Below, piece after piece: positions 24,727 to 34,950 of a DNA stretch of 64,000 nucleotides. The notes under the pieces were generated by a model. It had not been told where the DNA came from. It made no database searches and saw only the letters and a program-made list of their open reading frames with translations. Where the stretch lies: contig NZ_AP014564.1 in the NCBI RefSeq assembly GCF_002369955.1, forward strand, positions 1,472,996-1,536,995, written 5' to 3'. Every line of letters starts with the position of its first letter. Position 1 is the stretch's first letter. Position numbers and translations under genes: made by a program. Origin of the DNA: Ichthyobacterium seriolicida. GTDB taxonomy: Bacteria > Bacteroidota > Bacteroidia > Flavobacteriales > Ichthyobacteriaceae.

Positions 24727-27309
24727 ATGCGAAAAATACTCATATCACTATTGTCTATAAGTTCTTTTATAGGCTATGCTCAAAAATTTGAAATAAGAGG
24801 TAAAATTTTAGATAGTATAACTAAAAAACCTATAGAATATTCTACCGTATATATGGAATCAGCTAAAGATTCAACTCAGATAGATTACGGTATTTCTGAT
24901 GAAAATGGTTTTTTTTCTCTCAATTCAAATGGTTATAGTGAAATACTTTTTATTGTATCTTCTATGGGATACAAGATGTATAAAAGAACTATTAAACCAG
25001 ATAAATCAGCATACGATATAGGAGAAATACTTTTAGAGGTAGAGGAAAAAGAATTCCCGACAATAGAGCTAATAGAAAAAAAGCTACCCGTAATTATAAA
25101 AAAAGACACTATAGAGTTTAATTCTGATTCTTTTAAAACTAAGATTGGAGCTAATGTAAAAGATTTATTGAAAAAAATTCCTGGAATAGAAATAAGTAAG
25201 AACGGAACTATTTCTATAGATGGAAAAGAAATTACAGAAGTATTAGTAAATGGAAAATCATTCTTTGGTAAAGATGGGAAAGTAGCCATTGAAAGATTAA
25301 ATAAAGAAGATGTAGAATCTATACAGTTTAGCAATGCTAAAACAGAAAAAGAAAAATTTGTTGGAGAGCAAGGTAATCCAGATAAAAAAACTATGAATAT
25401 AGAATTAAAAGAAGATAAGGACGGTGATTTTTTAACTGATCTTTATGGGGAATATGGAATAAATAATATCTATTCTGCAAATGCCATGATTAATTATTTC
25501 GATAAAAAACAAAATGTTAGTCTTTTTGGTGGTAAAAGCAATTTTGTATTTAGGGATGATGGAGAATTAGGATTATCATATTCTGCTAATGATTGGAAAT
25601 ATGTCAAAGATTTTTCTGTGTCATATTTTCTTTTAAAAGAAAACCAAGATATAATAAGAGAATCAAAGCGTAATAATTTTTTACCTAATGGCAATTATTT
25701 TTCAAAAAAAAATACTGTTGATAAAAATGACAATAATTTTAATAACATACATACTCAATTAACTTTTGAAGTAGATTCTACCACACAAGTAAATTTGTCT
25801 GTTGGCCTTAATTTATCCAAAAAATATGTTGCACTTAAAAGTACAGAGGAGTTTAGCGTTAATAATCTAAGTGAATTGTTAAATGGTTCTGAGGTGAACA
25901 AGAACTCTCAAGGTTATAATATGGGAATAAACAATAAAGTAGGAATAACTAAGAGATTTGGCAAAAGTAATGGATATATAAACTTGTTGTTAAATCAACA
26001 ATACTCTCTGAGTAAATCAGATGATAAACTTAATTCTAAGTCGGGAAATACAACGAGTAATGACATAGAAATAATGCGACAAAAAATAAATGATAATGGT
26101 GAAAAAAATAATTTAACAGCTAAAATAGAATATAATTATCCCTTTAAACAAGATGTATTCCATTTAATTCTCAGTCATAAGATCTCTAGAATCACTAATA
26201 ATAGTATTAAGAATACGTATAATTTCAATGATCATACAAATGAATATATGTCAAAATTAGATCCCAAACTGAGCTATGACTTTAGAACTAAAAACCTAGT
26301 GCAGAATCCTGAGATAGGATTAAAATACAATAATGCGACCGATAAAATAAAGATTAATATTTCTATGGGATTAGATAGAGTTTTAGTAAAAAATGAAGAC
26401 AAACTAAATACTTCTTTAGATATTGAAAAAGTTTTTAACGACTTAGCTTTAAGCTCTTCTATAGATATAGGTGATTTTTTTCTTTTTTACTTTATTGCGA
26501 ATGTAATTCCCAGTATAGATAAAATTAATCCCGTACCAAATATGGATGATCCAATGAATATAAAAATAGGAAATCCTAATCTAAAAAGTACCAATAACCA
26601 CAACATTAATATTTCCTACAGATATAGGGAGCTTAATAAGAATAAACAAAACCTCTTTTATACTTCTGTAAATGCTACTATTAGACGAAATAGTATCATA
26701 GCTAAAACTACGACTTATGAAAATTTAAAACGAAAAAAAACTTTTGTCAATGTAGATGGAGATTACAGCTTGGGTTTTTCTCTTAGATATTCTTACAAAA
26801 TAAATCCATTTGATATAGGCTTAATGATGAATTTGTCCTTAGATAAGAGTTATAGCTTTAGTAATGATGTTGAATTCTATACATTTACTATAAGGCCTTC
26901 TCCAGGAATTATATTATCTTATAAGAGTGATTTTTTAGAGATATTTTCTAGATATAATATAGGAATGAATAATGCGACTTATAGTATAGAAAAATTTCAG
27001 GATAATTTCTTTTTAACACAAAATGTATCACTAGATATATTGGCTTACATATATGAAAGCATATCTATAGATAATAATTTATCATATAATCACAATCCTT
27101 ATGTAAATGAAGGATTCCAAAGAAGTTCAATTCTATATAACGCTAGTTTAGATTACAAAATAAGTAATTGGACTATTACATTTAAAGCTTATGATATTTT
27201 TAATCAAAATGAAAATGTCAAAAGAGTAGTAGAAAATGATTACATAGAAGATATTAAATCTAATGATATAGAACAATACTTTACTATAGGTCTTGCCTTA
27301 AAATTCTAA
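24727..27309 (+). CDS. Outer-membrane beta-barrel protein with carboxypeptidase-like regulatory domain
   Basis: 860 aa. A signal peptide (MRKILISLLSISSFIGYAQ) is followed by a CarboxypepD_reg-like domain (residues ~22-100; GKILDSITKKPIEYSTVYM, DENGFFSLNS) and a plug-like region (~125-230; ANVKDLLKKIPGIEI, VLVNGKSFFG). The remainder is rich in alternating aromatic/polar strands, ending in FTIGLALKF with a C-terminal Phe, as in outer-membrane barrels. The arrangement matches the TonB-receptor-like family of Bacteroidota. Substrate unknown, and no SusD partner is adjacent. It is probably a single-gene unit, since glpD behind it has its own promoter. Confidence 0.85.
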   Translation: MRKILISLLSISSFIGYAQKFEIRGKILDSITKKPIEYSTVYMESAKDSTQIDYGISDENGFFSLNSNGYSEILFIVSSMGYKMYKRTIKPDKSAYDIGEILLEVEEKEFPTIELIEKKLPVIIKKDTIEFNSDSFKTKIGANVKDLLKKIPGIEISKNGTISIDGKEITEVLVNGKSFFGKDGKVAIERLNKEDVESIQFSNAKTEKEKFVGEQGNPDKKTMNIELKEDKDGDFLTDLYGEYGINNIYSANAMINYFDKKQNVSLFGGKSNFVFRDDGELGLSYSANDWKYVKDFSVSYFLLKENQDIIRESKRNNFLPNGNYFSKKNTVDKNDNNFNNIHTQLTFEVDSTTQVNLSVGLNLSKKYVALKSTEEFSVNNLSELLNGSEVNKNSQGYNMGINNKVGITKRFGKSNGYINLLLNQQYSLSKSDDKLNSKSGNTTSNDIEIMRQKINDNGEKNNLTAKIEYNYPFKQDVFHLILSHKISRITNNSIKNTYNFNDHTNEYMSKLDPKLSYDFRTKNLVQNPEIGLKYNNATDKIKINISMGLDRVLVKNEDKLNTSLDIEKVFNDLALSSSIDIGDFFLFYFIANVIPSIDKINPVPNMDDPMNIKIGNPNLKSTNNHNINISYRYRELNKNKQNLFYTSVNATIRRNSIIAKTTTYENLKRKKTFVNVDGDYSLGFSLRYSYKINPFDIGLMMNLSLDKSYSFSNDVEFYTFTIRPSPGIILSYKSDFLEIFSRYNIGMNNATYSIEKFQDNFFLTQNVSLDILAYIYESISIDNNLSYNHNPYVNEGFQRSSILYNASLDYKISNWTITFKAYDIFNQNENVKRVVENDYIEDIKSNDIEQYFTIGLALKF

Positions 27310-27337
27310 AGAGTACTAAATTTTCAAAATAAGAGTA

Positions 27338-27367
27338 TTTGCAATTTAAAGTAAAAAATTAAATTTG
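27338..27367 (+). promoter_or_regulatory. Promoter of glpD
   Basis: TTTG at 27338-27341, an 18-bp spacer, then TAAATTTG at 27360-27367. This fits the Bacteroidota -33/-7 consensus well and lies 58 bp before the glpD start. Confidence 0.6.
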
Positions 27368-27425
27368 CCCGCCTTATCATGTTGATGTATGGCATACTTA
27401 CAGTATTAAAAGTAAATTTATCTCA

Positions 27426-29000
27426 ATGAAATACAATAGAGATCTGGCTATAGAAAAATTATCAGATACACAAAAAGTATTGGACGTTATAGTAATAGGA
27501 GGGGGAGCTACAGGATTAGGGGCGGCTGTAGATGCCGCTAGCAGAGGATATAGTACCGTTTTGATAGAACAAAATGATTTTTCAAAGGGGACTTCTAGCA
27601 AGAGCACTAAACTATTACACGGAGGGATTAGATATTTAGCACAAGGAAATATAAGTTTAGTAAAAGAGGCCTGTTATGAGAGGGGATTATTGATAAAAAA
27701 CGCTCCTCATTTGGCAAGTGATTCAGATTTTATAATTCCATGTTATAACTATCTAGATATATTAAAATATACTATAGGTCTCAAAGCATACGATATTTTA
27801 TCAAGAGATATGAGCTTGGGAAAATCTGTTTATATTTCCAAGAAAGATGTAATAGAGTATTTACCTAATATCAAGACAGAAGGATTAAAGGGAGGGGTTC
27901 TTTACAAAGACGGACAATTTGACGATTCTAGACTTGCAATAAACCTAGCTCAGACTTGTGTAGACCAAGGGGGAGTAGTTTTGAATTACTGCAGAGTAGT
28001 CGAACTAAGTAAAACAGATAACAAAATATCTGGAGTAGTTGCAGAGGATCAAGAAAATGGAAATAAAATCGTATTAAGGGGTAAAAATATTATAAATGCT
28101 ACTGGAATATTTGTAGATGATATTTTACAGATGGACCAAAAAAGCAATCATAATATTATTAAACCAAGTCAAGGCTCTCATATAGTTTTAGATAAATCCT
28201 TTATGGATGGAAATAAATCTCTAGTAATACCTAAGACTGATGATAACAGAGTGCTATTTGCCATTCCTTGGCATGATAAGTTAATAGTGGGGACTACAGA
28301 TATTCCAGTAAAAGAGCCCTCTTTGGAGGCTGTGCCTTTAGACAAAGAGATAGAGTTTATTTTAAGTACATCTGGCAGATATTTGTCCAAACCTCCTCAA
28401 AGAAAAGATATACTGAGTTGTTTTGCTGGACAGAGACCTTTGATAATTCCAGAAAATGACAAATCCAATACCAAAGATATATCTCGTTGCCATAAGATTT
28501 TCGTATCTGAATCAGATCTCATAACCATAACTGGAGGGAAGTGGACTACCTATAGAAAAATGGCACAAGACGTGATAGATAAAGTTATAGAGATTGGAAA
28601 ATTAGAAAACAGATCATCTCTGACTAAAAATATGCCTGTACACGGATATATAGAAGATGTAAATCCAGATGATCACTTAGATATTTACGGAAGTGATAAA
28701 ACTGAAATTCTTTCTTTAATAAAGGAAAACCCAGAATTGGGAGAAAAATTACATCAAAACTTTAATCATACAAAAGCTCAAGTAGTGTGGGCAGTCAGAA
28801 ATGAAATGGCTCGCACTGTAGAAGATGTATTGTCTAGAAGAACCAGAATGCTATTTTTGGATGCTAATACAGCTGTGCAAATAGCTCCAGAGGTAGCTAA
28901 AATAATGGCTCTAGAGATGAATAAGGATTCCCAATGGGAAATAGAACAAATAGAATCTTTTAAAAATATGGCAAAGGGATTTTTAGAGCCTGTAAATTAA
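27426..29000 (+). CDS. glpD: FAD-dependent glycerol-3-phosphate dehydrogenase
   Basis: Oxidises glycerol 3-phosphate to dihydroxyacetone phosphate and passes electrons to quinone at the inner membrane. The FAD-binding Rossmann motif is VIGGGATGLGAAVDAASRG (residues ~24-42), followed by the family signature KGTSSKSTKLLHGGIRYL. TGGKWTTYRKMAQDV further on belongs to the GlpD substrate/FAD region. Length 524 aa is normal. There is no glpK or glpF nearby; the gene appears to stand alone behind its own promoter. Confidence 0.95.
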   Translation: MKYNRDLAIEKLSDTQKVLDVIVIGGGATGLGAAVDAASRGYSTVLIEQNDFSKGTSSKSTKLLHGGIRYLAQGNISLVKEACYERGLLIKNAPHLASDSDFIIPCYNYLDILKYTIGLKAYDILSRDMSLGKSVYISKKDVIEYLPNIKTEGLKGGVLYKDGQFDDSRLAINLAQTCVDQGGVVLNYCRVVELSKTDNKISGVVAEDQENGNKIVLRGKNIINATGIFVDDILQMDQKSNHNIIKPSQGSHIVLDKSFMDGNKSLVIPKTDDNRVLFAIPWHDKLIVGTTDIPVKEPSLEAVPLDKEIEFILSTSGRYLSKPPQRKDILSCFAGQRPLIIPENDKSNTKDISRCHKIFVSESDLITITGGKWTTYRKMAQDVIDKVIEIGKLENRSSLTKNMPVHGYIEDVNPDDHLDIYGSDKTEILSLIKENPELGEKLHQNFNHTKAQVVWAVRNEMARTVEDVLSRRTRMLFLDANTAVQIAPEVAKIMALEMNKDSQWEIEQIESFKNMAKGFLEPVN

Positions 29001-29060
29001 AGTATATCCTATTTATTAGGTTTTATAGGTTGTACAGAGTTTAAATTACAGACTTTATTT

Positions 29061-30776
29061 TTATCCTAATTCTAAGTCTAATTTGTCTTTCATCTTTTTA
29101 AATTCAGGATTTTTATTTATCATATAATCTAATTTTTCTTGTAATTTATACACCTTATTTGGATTATCTTTTTCTTTTTTAGGTTTGATTTCTAACTTTA
29201 AGCTTATGCTGTGATTGCTGAGTTTCTTGCTCAGAAATTTAAGTATTTCCTCTTTTTTTTCTTCAAATTCTATACGAGCAGAGTTACTTGGAACACAAAA
29301 ATGTATTTCATTAGAATTTTTAAGTGTTGGCATCTCTTTCATAAGAATTTGTAATGATAGAGATTTGTTTTCTCTATGAAGAATATTAGAATATTCTCTC
29401 CAAGCTAATTTTAAATCATCATTTTGGAAAGGCTTATCTACTGAGGGTGGTTTTTCTTCTGTCAGATCATCTCGCTCCTTAAAATACTTAATGGACATAG
29501 AAGACCAACCTCCACTAGGAGCACTAGCACGGTCTGCACGATCTGATTTTATTTTATCAGACCTAGAGATTTCTATTTTTTTTTTTTCTAAATCTGTTGA
29601 TTTAGTCTCTTGTGCTATGATTTCATTAGGTCTATTTGGGCTGTTATCTTTTTCTACACTTTCAATAGGAGATGCTTTAATACTTTCTTTTGTCCTAGGA
29701 GATTTATCAATGCTTTTTTTAGAGAAAAGAGAGGTTAATTTTATTAGTGTTATCTCTACTAATAGACGTTTGTTTTCGGTGGTCTTGTATTTATATTCGC
29801 ATTCGCTTAAAAGTTGTAAAGATGTTATTACATCTGCTGTCTTAACTGATTTTGCATACTCTACATATTGCTTTTTAAGACTCTTTCCAACATCTAGAAG
29901 ATCCACAGTAGAAGGGTCTTTACCTACTAAAAGATTACGAAAGTGTTCTGATAAACCAATTATGAAATTATGTCCGTCAAATCCATTATTTAAAATAGTA
30001 TTGTAATGCAATAGTGAATTAGATATACTTCCGTCTAAAAATATGTCTACTATCCTAAAGTAATAGTTGTAATCTAATATATTTAGATTATCACAAATAG
30101 ATTTAAGAGTGATTTTACCATCACAATAATTGACTATTCTATCAAATATGGATAGAGAATCTCTGAGAGATCCATCTGATTTTTGTGCTATTAGATGTAA
30201 GGCATCATCATCAGCGCTTATGTTTTCTTTAGATGCTATACCTGATAGATGCTCTTTTATATCTCTTGTAGATATCCTGTTAAAATCAAATATTTGACAT
30301 CTAGATAAAATAGTCGGTATAACCTTATTTTTTTCTGTAGTGGCCAAAATAAATATGACATGAGAAGGTGGCTCTTCAAGGGTTTTTAAAAAAGCATTGA
30401 AAGCCGCTTGAGATAACATATGCACCTCATCTATTATGTATACCTTATACTTTCCCTTTTGAGGATAAAAATGAATCTGCTCTATAAGGGCTCTTATATC
30501 ATCTACAGAATTGTTAGATGCTGCATCTAATTCAAATACATTAAAATCTAAATCTCGACTTTCATTATCACCTTCACTAGAATTTATATACTTTGCTAAT
30601 ATCCTAGCACAGGTGGTCTTTCCCACCCCTCTAGGTCCAGTAAACAAGAGGGCATGAGCTAGACGTTTTTTCTCAATAGCATTAATCAAAGTATCCGTTA
30701 CAGACTTTTGACCTACTACATCAGAGAATTCCTTGGGCCTATATTTTAAGGCTGATACTACAAAATCATTAGACAT
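29061..30776 (-). CDS. dnaX: DNA polymerase III subunit gamma/tau
   Basis: The clamp-loader ATPase subunit. Walker A GPRGVGKT at residues 47-54, Walker B DEVHMLS near 116, the SRC arginine-finger motif in TILSRCQIFDF, and sensor region LATTEKNKVIP. The segment between Walker A and ELDAASNNSVDDIR, which in most DnaX proteins carries four zinc-binding cysteines, is short and Cys-free here (YINSSEGDNESRDLDF). The C-terminal third (~370-571) is charged and low complexity, with a tau-like tail. I see no obvious slippery A-run with stem-loop marking a programmed gamma/tau frameshift. Confidence 0.93.
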   Translation of the reverse strand: MSNDFVVSALKYRPKEFSDVVGQKSVTDTLINAIEKKRLAHALLFTGPRGVGKTTCARILAKYINSSEGDNESRDLDFNVFELDAASNNSVDDIRALIEQIHFYPQKGKYKVYIIDEVHMLSQAAFNAFLKTLEEPPSHVIFILATTEKNKVIPTILSRCQIFDFNRISTRDIKEHLSGIASKENISADDDALHLIAQKSDGSLRDSLSIFDRIVNYCDGKITLKSICDNLNILDYNYYFRIVDIFLDGSISNSLLHYNTILNNGFDGHNFIIGLSEHFRNLLVGKDPSTVDLLDVGKSLKKQYVEYAKSVKTADVITSLQLLSECEYKYKTTENKRLLVEITLIKLTSLFSKKSIDKSPRTKESIKASPIESVEKDNSPNRPNEIIAQETKSTDLEKKKIEISRSDKIKSDRADRASAPSGGWSSMSIKYFKERDDLTEEKPPSVDKPFQNDDLKLAWREYSNILHRENKSLSLQILMKEMPTLKNSNEIHFCVPSNSARIEFEEKKEEILKFLSKKLSNHSISLKLEIKPKKEKDNPNKVYKLQEKLDYMINKNPEFKKMKDKLDLELG

Positions 30777-30785
30777 AGCAGAATA

Positions 30786-32213
30786 TTACATTTTTAAAAA
30801 CGATACGTATTTTATAACTCCCCACTTGGTCATTACCTTAAGAGTAATACCTTCGTTAGATTTTACATTTATTATTTTATCTAATTCTTCTACAGAATTT
30901 ATTTTCGTCCCTTGAGCCTCTAAGATGATATCTCCTACATCTACACCTATTCTAGAAAATATTCCAGAGCCTATTTCTAGAACTTTAACTCCATATTTTA
31001 ATCCAGTTTCACTTCGTTCATGAGAATTGAGATCTCTAACCTTAGTTCCCATTATTTTCTTTTCAGAAATCTCTCTCTTATCATGGGCTATAGTATCTCT
31101 ACCTTGATCACTCAACAGTTTGACTGATATTTTCCTTTCTTTATTTCCTCTTAAAACAGTTACTTCAATTTTATCTCCCACTTTTTTACTTGCTAGATAT
31201 CCTACCAATTCTGAATTATTTCTTATTTTGTTAGAATCTATATATGTTATTATATCGCCTTGTTTTATTCCAGCGATATGGGAGGCTCCATTCTCGACTA
31301 ATTCATACACATATGTTCCTTCAGTTGTATCTACATCTAGATTTAATCTGGTTATATTGCTCTTAGTTAAATCTGCGGTTTTAACACCCAAATAAGCTCG
31401 TTTAGAATAACCGTAAATCATAAGATCATCTACTACTTTTCTTACAATATTAGAAGGAATAGCAAAAGAATATCCTTCAAAAACGCCAGTATGGCTCATA
31501 ATGGAAGTGTTTATTCCAACCAATTCTCCTTTAGTGTTTACTAAAGCTCCTCCACTATTTCCTGTATTTATAACGGCATCTGTCTGTATAAAAGAACTTA
31601 TTCCGCCGTATTGTCTCTGACCTATATCTCTGGCCTTAGCACTAACTATACCAGCTGTAACTGTAGAAGTTAAATTAAAGGGATTGCCAACGGCCAAAAC
31701 CCATTCCCCAACTTGTACTTTATCAGAATCTGTAAAATTGATATGTGATAAATTTTCTTCGTCTATCTTTAACAAGGCTATGTCTGTCTTGACATCTACG
31801 CCTACTACGCTAGCCGTATAAGTCTTTTTATTATTTAGAGTTACTTTCAGTACACTGGCTCCTTCTACTACATGGGCGTTAGTGACTAAGAATCCATTAT
31901 CCGTTATGATAACTCCCGATCCCGCTCCAATTTTATAGTTTTTTCTAGTATTACCAGAAAATAAAAAATCATAAAAATTGTTATTCTCTCTCTCTGCAAT
32001 ATTGTGTATGTGTACTACTGCATCTATAGTTATCTTAGATGCCGATACAAAATCCCCAGCATTATATCTCATAGAGGTATTAGTAAATGAAGGAATCGAA
32101 TGACTATTATCTTCAATAAAAATTTCTTTAGTATTGAAAAAAATATGATAAACGACTATTGCTGAAATTGTAATTATAAATGGAGTAAATATTTTGGTAA
32201 TCTTAGTTTTCAT
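30786..32213 (-). CDS. DegP/HtrA-family serine protease with two PDZ domains
   Basis: A periplasmic quality-control protease of the Do family (475 aa). A single N-terminal hydrophobic segment (residues ~9-26) serves as signal or anchor. The chymotrypsin-like triad is His114 (TNAHVV), Asp144 (KTDIALLKI) and Ser220 (NTGNSGGALVN). PDZ1 is around 275-365 (YLGVKTADL, GIKQGDIITYIDSNKI) and PDZ2 at ~385-475 (GSGIFSRIGVDVGDIILEAQGTKI). It lies 9 bp upstream of dnaX on the same strand. Confidence 0.93.
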   Translation of the reverse strand: MKTKITKIFTPFIITISAIVVYHIFFNTKEIFIEDNSHSIPSFTNTSMRYNAGDFVSASKITIDAVVHIHNIAERENNNFYDFLFSGNTRKNYKIGAGSGVIITDNGFLVTNAHVVEGASVLKVTLNNKKTYTASVVGVDVKTDIALLKIDEENLSHINFTDSDKVQVGEWVLAVGNPFNLTSTVTAGIVSAKARDIGQRQYGGISSFIQTDAVINTGNSGGALVNTKGELVGINTSIMSHTGVFEGYSFAIPSNIVRKVVDDLMIYGYSKRAYLGVKTADLTKSNITRLNLDVDTTEGTYVYELVENGASHIAGIKQGDIITYIDSNKIRNNSELVGYLASKKVGDKIEVTVLRGNKERKISVKLLSDQGRDTIAHDKREISEKKIMGTKVRDLNSHERSETGLKYGVKVLEIGSGIFSRIGVDVGDIILEAQGTKINSVEELDKIINVKSNEGITLKVMTKWGVIKYVSFLKM

Positions 32214-32535
32214 AGTTTAAAAATTTTTTAAAAAGAGTTTAACTAAAGTTTAGGAGCCGCGAATTTATGTAAATAGTCAATAGTTTCATAACAGGCAGAA
32301 AAAATCCAAATATTTTTTGGTAAATTAGCTCATTAGATTGAAGCTCTATCAACGATGGACTCTTCTTTAAAATATTCTAAATTTGTGGCCTTAGATTTAG
32401 AATAAGATTTTTTTTATTTAAAGTTTTGTTTTCTAAGCATTTTGAATTGCACTTTTTCTAAATTATTCAGTTACAAAAACAAAATAGGGGAGGAGATAGG
32501 AGTGTTATACTCCATGTTTTGATATTCACACATTA
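32214..32535. other. 322-bp intergenic region between degP-like gene and era
   Basis: Divergent promoter region without a gene I can support. A TAAATTTG box at 32378-32385 (plus) fits a -7 element reading toward era, but I see no clear TTTG at -33. A small hairpin (GGAGT at 32499-32503 and ACTCC at 32509-32513) lies 22 bp before the era start codon. No tRNA or known riboswitch pattern was recognised. Confidence 0.5.
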
Positions 32536-33429
32536 ATGCAAATGCAAAAACACAGATCTGGATTTGTAAATATAATTGGACTCCCAAACGTGGGTAAGTC
32601 TACACTTATGAATCTATTGATAGGTGAAACCCTATCTATTGTAACTCATAAGGCTCAAACTACCCGTCATCGCATTTTGGGTATTGTAAATGGGGATGAT
32701 TATCAAGTGGTATTTTCCGATACTCCGGGTATTATAAACCCAGCTTACAAATTACAAAAGTCTATGATGTATTTTGTTAATACGGCCATATCAGATGCAG
32801 ATGTATTATTGTACATGGTTCAAATGGGAGAAAAGAAACATTTAGATGAATCTATTCATAAAAAATTTAATAGTTCCAAGACTCCTTTGCTATTAGTTAT
32901 AAATAAAATTGATTTGGCTGATCAAGATTTATTAGAACAAGAGATTTCTTTTTGGCAAGAGAAGTTTCCCCATGTTCGTATATTTCCAATTTCTGCTCTA
33001 GAAAAATTTAATATTTCATCTCTTATGGATGAGATAATATCTCTATTACCACAACATCCTCCTTATTTTTCCAAGGACACTCTTACAGATAAAGAAGAGC
33101 GATTTTTTGTCAATGAAATAATAAGAGAGAAGATATTACTTTATTACAAAAAGGAAATCCCATATTCGGTAGAAATAGTCACTGAGAGTTTTTTAGAAGA
33201 GGAAAAAATAATTAAGATACGATCAAATATCATAGTAGAGAGAGATACCCAAAAGGGTATAATAATAGGTCATAAAGGTTTGGCATTAAAAAACGTAGGC
33301 AGATTATCCAGACTTAAGTTAGAAGTCTTTTTTCAGAAAAAGATATATTTAGAACTCTTTGTCAAGGTAGATAAAAACTGGAGAAACGATGATCGTAAAC
33401 TGAAAAAATACAACTACAACCACAAATAA
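32536..33429 (+). CDS. era: GTPase Era
   Basis: Essential GTPase that binds 16S rRNA and helps 30S subunit maturation. G1 GLPNVGKST at residues 15-23, G3 DTPG (SDTPGIINP), G4 NKID (LLLVINKIDLAD), and the C-terminal KH domain with ERDTQKGIIIGHKGLALKNVG. At 297 aa it is of normal length. It is followed by the ATP synthase operon on the same strand, which has its own promoter. Confidence 0.96.
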   Translation: MQMQKHRSGFVNIIGLPNVGKSTLMNLLIGETLSIVTHKAQTTRHRILGIVNGDDYQVVFSDTPGIINPAYKLQKSMMYFVNTAISDADVLLYMVQMGEKKHLDESIHKKFNSSKTPLLLVINKIDLADQDLLEQEISFWQEKFPHVRIFPISALEKFNISSLMDEIISLLPQHPPYFSKDTLTDKEERFFVNEIIREKILLYYKKEIPYSVEIVTESFLEEEKIIKIRSNIIVERDTQKGIIIGHKGLALKNVGRLSRLKLEVFFQKKIYLELFVKVDKNWRNDDRKLKKYNYNHK

Positions 33430-33436
33430 AAATATT

Positions 33437-33467
33437 TTTGACAAGTAAATTTTTAAACTTACTTTTG
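33437..33467 (+). promoter_or_regulatory. Promoter of the atp operon
   Basis: TTTG at 33437-33440, a 19-bp spacer and TACTTTTG at 33460-33467 match the -33/-7 promoter of Bacteroidota. It lies 54 bp upstream of the atpB start. Confidence 0.6.
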
Positions 33468-33521
33468 CGCGGTGCTTTTTCAAAGCAGAAATGATTATTA
33501 AAAATACTCTGTAAAAAAAAT

Positions 33522-34616
33522 ATGCGGATCCTTACCAAGTGGTTTATCACTGTTGTGTTCTTTTCTTTAGGTGTAGTGTGTTTGGGTGGTAACGTAGTTG
33601 TTATAAATCCATCGGATCTGGTCGATGAATCCCAATCCTCTGAAAGTATAAATCAAGAAAGAGAATTTAATGCTGTAGAGGTCATTATGGAACATATATC
33701 TGACTCAAATGAATGGCATTTATTCACATACGGTGGTCATCATTACTCTATTCCGCTTCCAGTTATCATAATAGAAGACATGAGTCTTAAAATCTTCATG
33801 TCTAGCAGAGTGTCTCACGGAGAAGATTACGAGGGCTACACTATGAGCAAAGGCCGAATAGTTTCTACAAACAATTTACAAAGGGCATCTGTTTTAGATG
33901 TTTTCACTGGCTTGAGTGGAAAATTTATAGATATATCGATATCGAAAAACGTGCTTTCTATATTCATATCAATAGCTATAATGTTTATGATTTTTTTCTC
34001 TGCTCTCAAGTCATATAAAGTTGGCATTGAGTCTACTCCAAGGGGAGTGGCAAAACTTGTGGAGCCGATCATAGTATTTGTTAGAGATCAAATAGCTATA
34101 CCTAACATGGGTGAGAAAAATGCATATGTGTTTTTGCCTTTTTTATTGACGGTGTTTTTCTTTATATGGATTAACAATCTTTTGGGCTTAATCCCTATTT
34201 TTCCGGGTGGTGCTAATGTTACTGGTAACATATCGGTTACTATGTCCTTGGCACTAATAACTTCTATTATTATAAACTTCAACGGTAAAAAGGCTTATTG
34301 GAAACACGTATTTAGTCCCCCAGGGGTTCCTTTTTGGTTATTGCCAATTATGATTCCCGTAGAGATTTTAGGTATTTTTATAAAGCCATTCGCTTTGATG
34401 ATGCGTTTGTTTGCTAATATCACAGCAGGACATATAATGATATTAAGTCTAATATCATTGGTTATAATTTTCAAGACACTTTTAGTTGCACCAGCTTCGG
34501 TATTTTTAGTTTTATTTATATCGATGTTAGAACTATTAGTAGCAGCACTACAGGCATATATATTTACAGTTTTGTCTGCTTTGTTTATAGGAATGGCAGT
34601 AGATGATGGACATTAA
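33522..34616 (+). CDS. atpB: ATP synthase F0 subunit a
   Basis: The membrane channel subunit of F-type ATP synthase (364 aa). The essential Arg lies in ALMMRLFANITAGHIM near residue 293. The protein starts with a signal-peptide-like segment (residues 1-22) and a ~130-residue periplasmic extension before the first channel helix, the long form usual in Bacteroidota. It is first gene of atpB-E-F-H-A-G. Confidence 0.95.
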   Translation: MRILTKWFITVVFFSLGVVCLGGNVVVINPSDLVDESQSSESINQEREFNAVEVIMEHISDSNEWHLFTYGGHHYSIPLPVIIIEDMSLKIFMSSRVSHGEDYEGYTMSKGRIVSTNNLQRASVLDVFTGLSGKFIDISISKNVLSIFISIAIMFMIFFSALKSYKVGIESTPRGVAKLVEPIIVFVRDQIAIPNMGEKNAYVFLPFLLTVFFFIWINNLLGLIPIFPGGANVTGNISVTMSLALITSIIINFNGKKAYWKHVFSPPGVPFWLLPIMIPVEILGIFIKPFALMMRLFANITAGHIMILSLISLVIIFKTLLVAPASVFLVLFISMLELLVAALQAYIFTVLSALFIGMAVDDGH

Positions 34617-34647
34617 TTTTTTTTAACTTATTATTTAATTTTTTAAA

Positions 34648-34857
34648 ATGGAAGCAACTGGATTGATTTACCTTGGAATAGGATTAGTGGTAGTTGGTGT
34701 TGGGCTTGGAATTGGAAGAATAGGTAGCGCTGCTATGGACGCTATTGCTCGTCAGCCAGATGCTGCTGATAAAATTCAAGCTTCTATGTTAATTGCTGCA
34801 GGTCTTATAGAGGGTGCTGGTCTTATAGCTATAATATTTGGTGCATTTATAAAGTAG
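34648..34857 (+). CDS. atpE: ATP synthase F0 subunit c
   Basis: A 69-residue double-helix hairpin that forms the rotor ring. The polar loop is ARQPDA (residues 34-39). The ion-carrying acid is Glu55 in AAGLIEGAGL. Gly rather than Ser/Thr follows the Glu and the Gln of Na+-type rings is absent from helix 1, so a proton ring is more likely (inferred from known Na+-binding motifs). Confidence 0.95.
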   Translation: MEATGLIYLGIGLVVVGVGLGIGRIGSAAMDAIARQPDAADKIQASMLIAAGLIEGAGLIAIIFGAFIK

Positions 34858-34950
34858 GAGAGAAGTATAGGCAACTATAAGATCTCTTATTACATAATAT
34901 ATGGATAGAGGAATAGTTTTCTTGTCATTGATTAACCTAAAAAGTTTTTT

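Noticed and set aside
32214-32535. Small RNA or riboswitch upstream of era
   Set aside because: A -7-like box and a 5-bp hairpin are present, but no conserved riboswitch or known small-RNA pattern could be seen.
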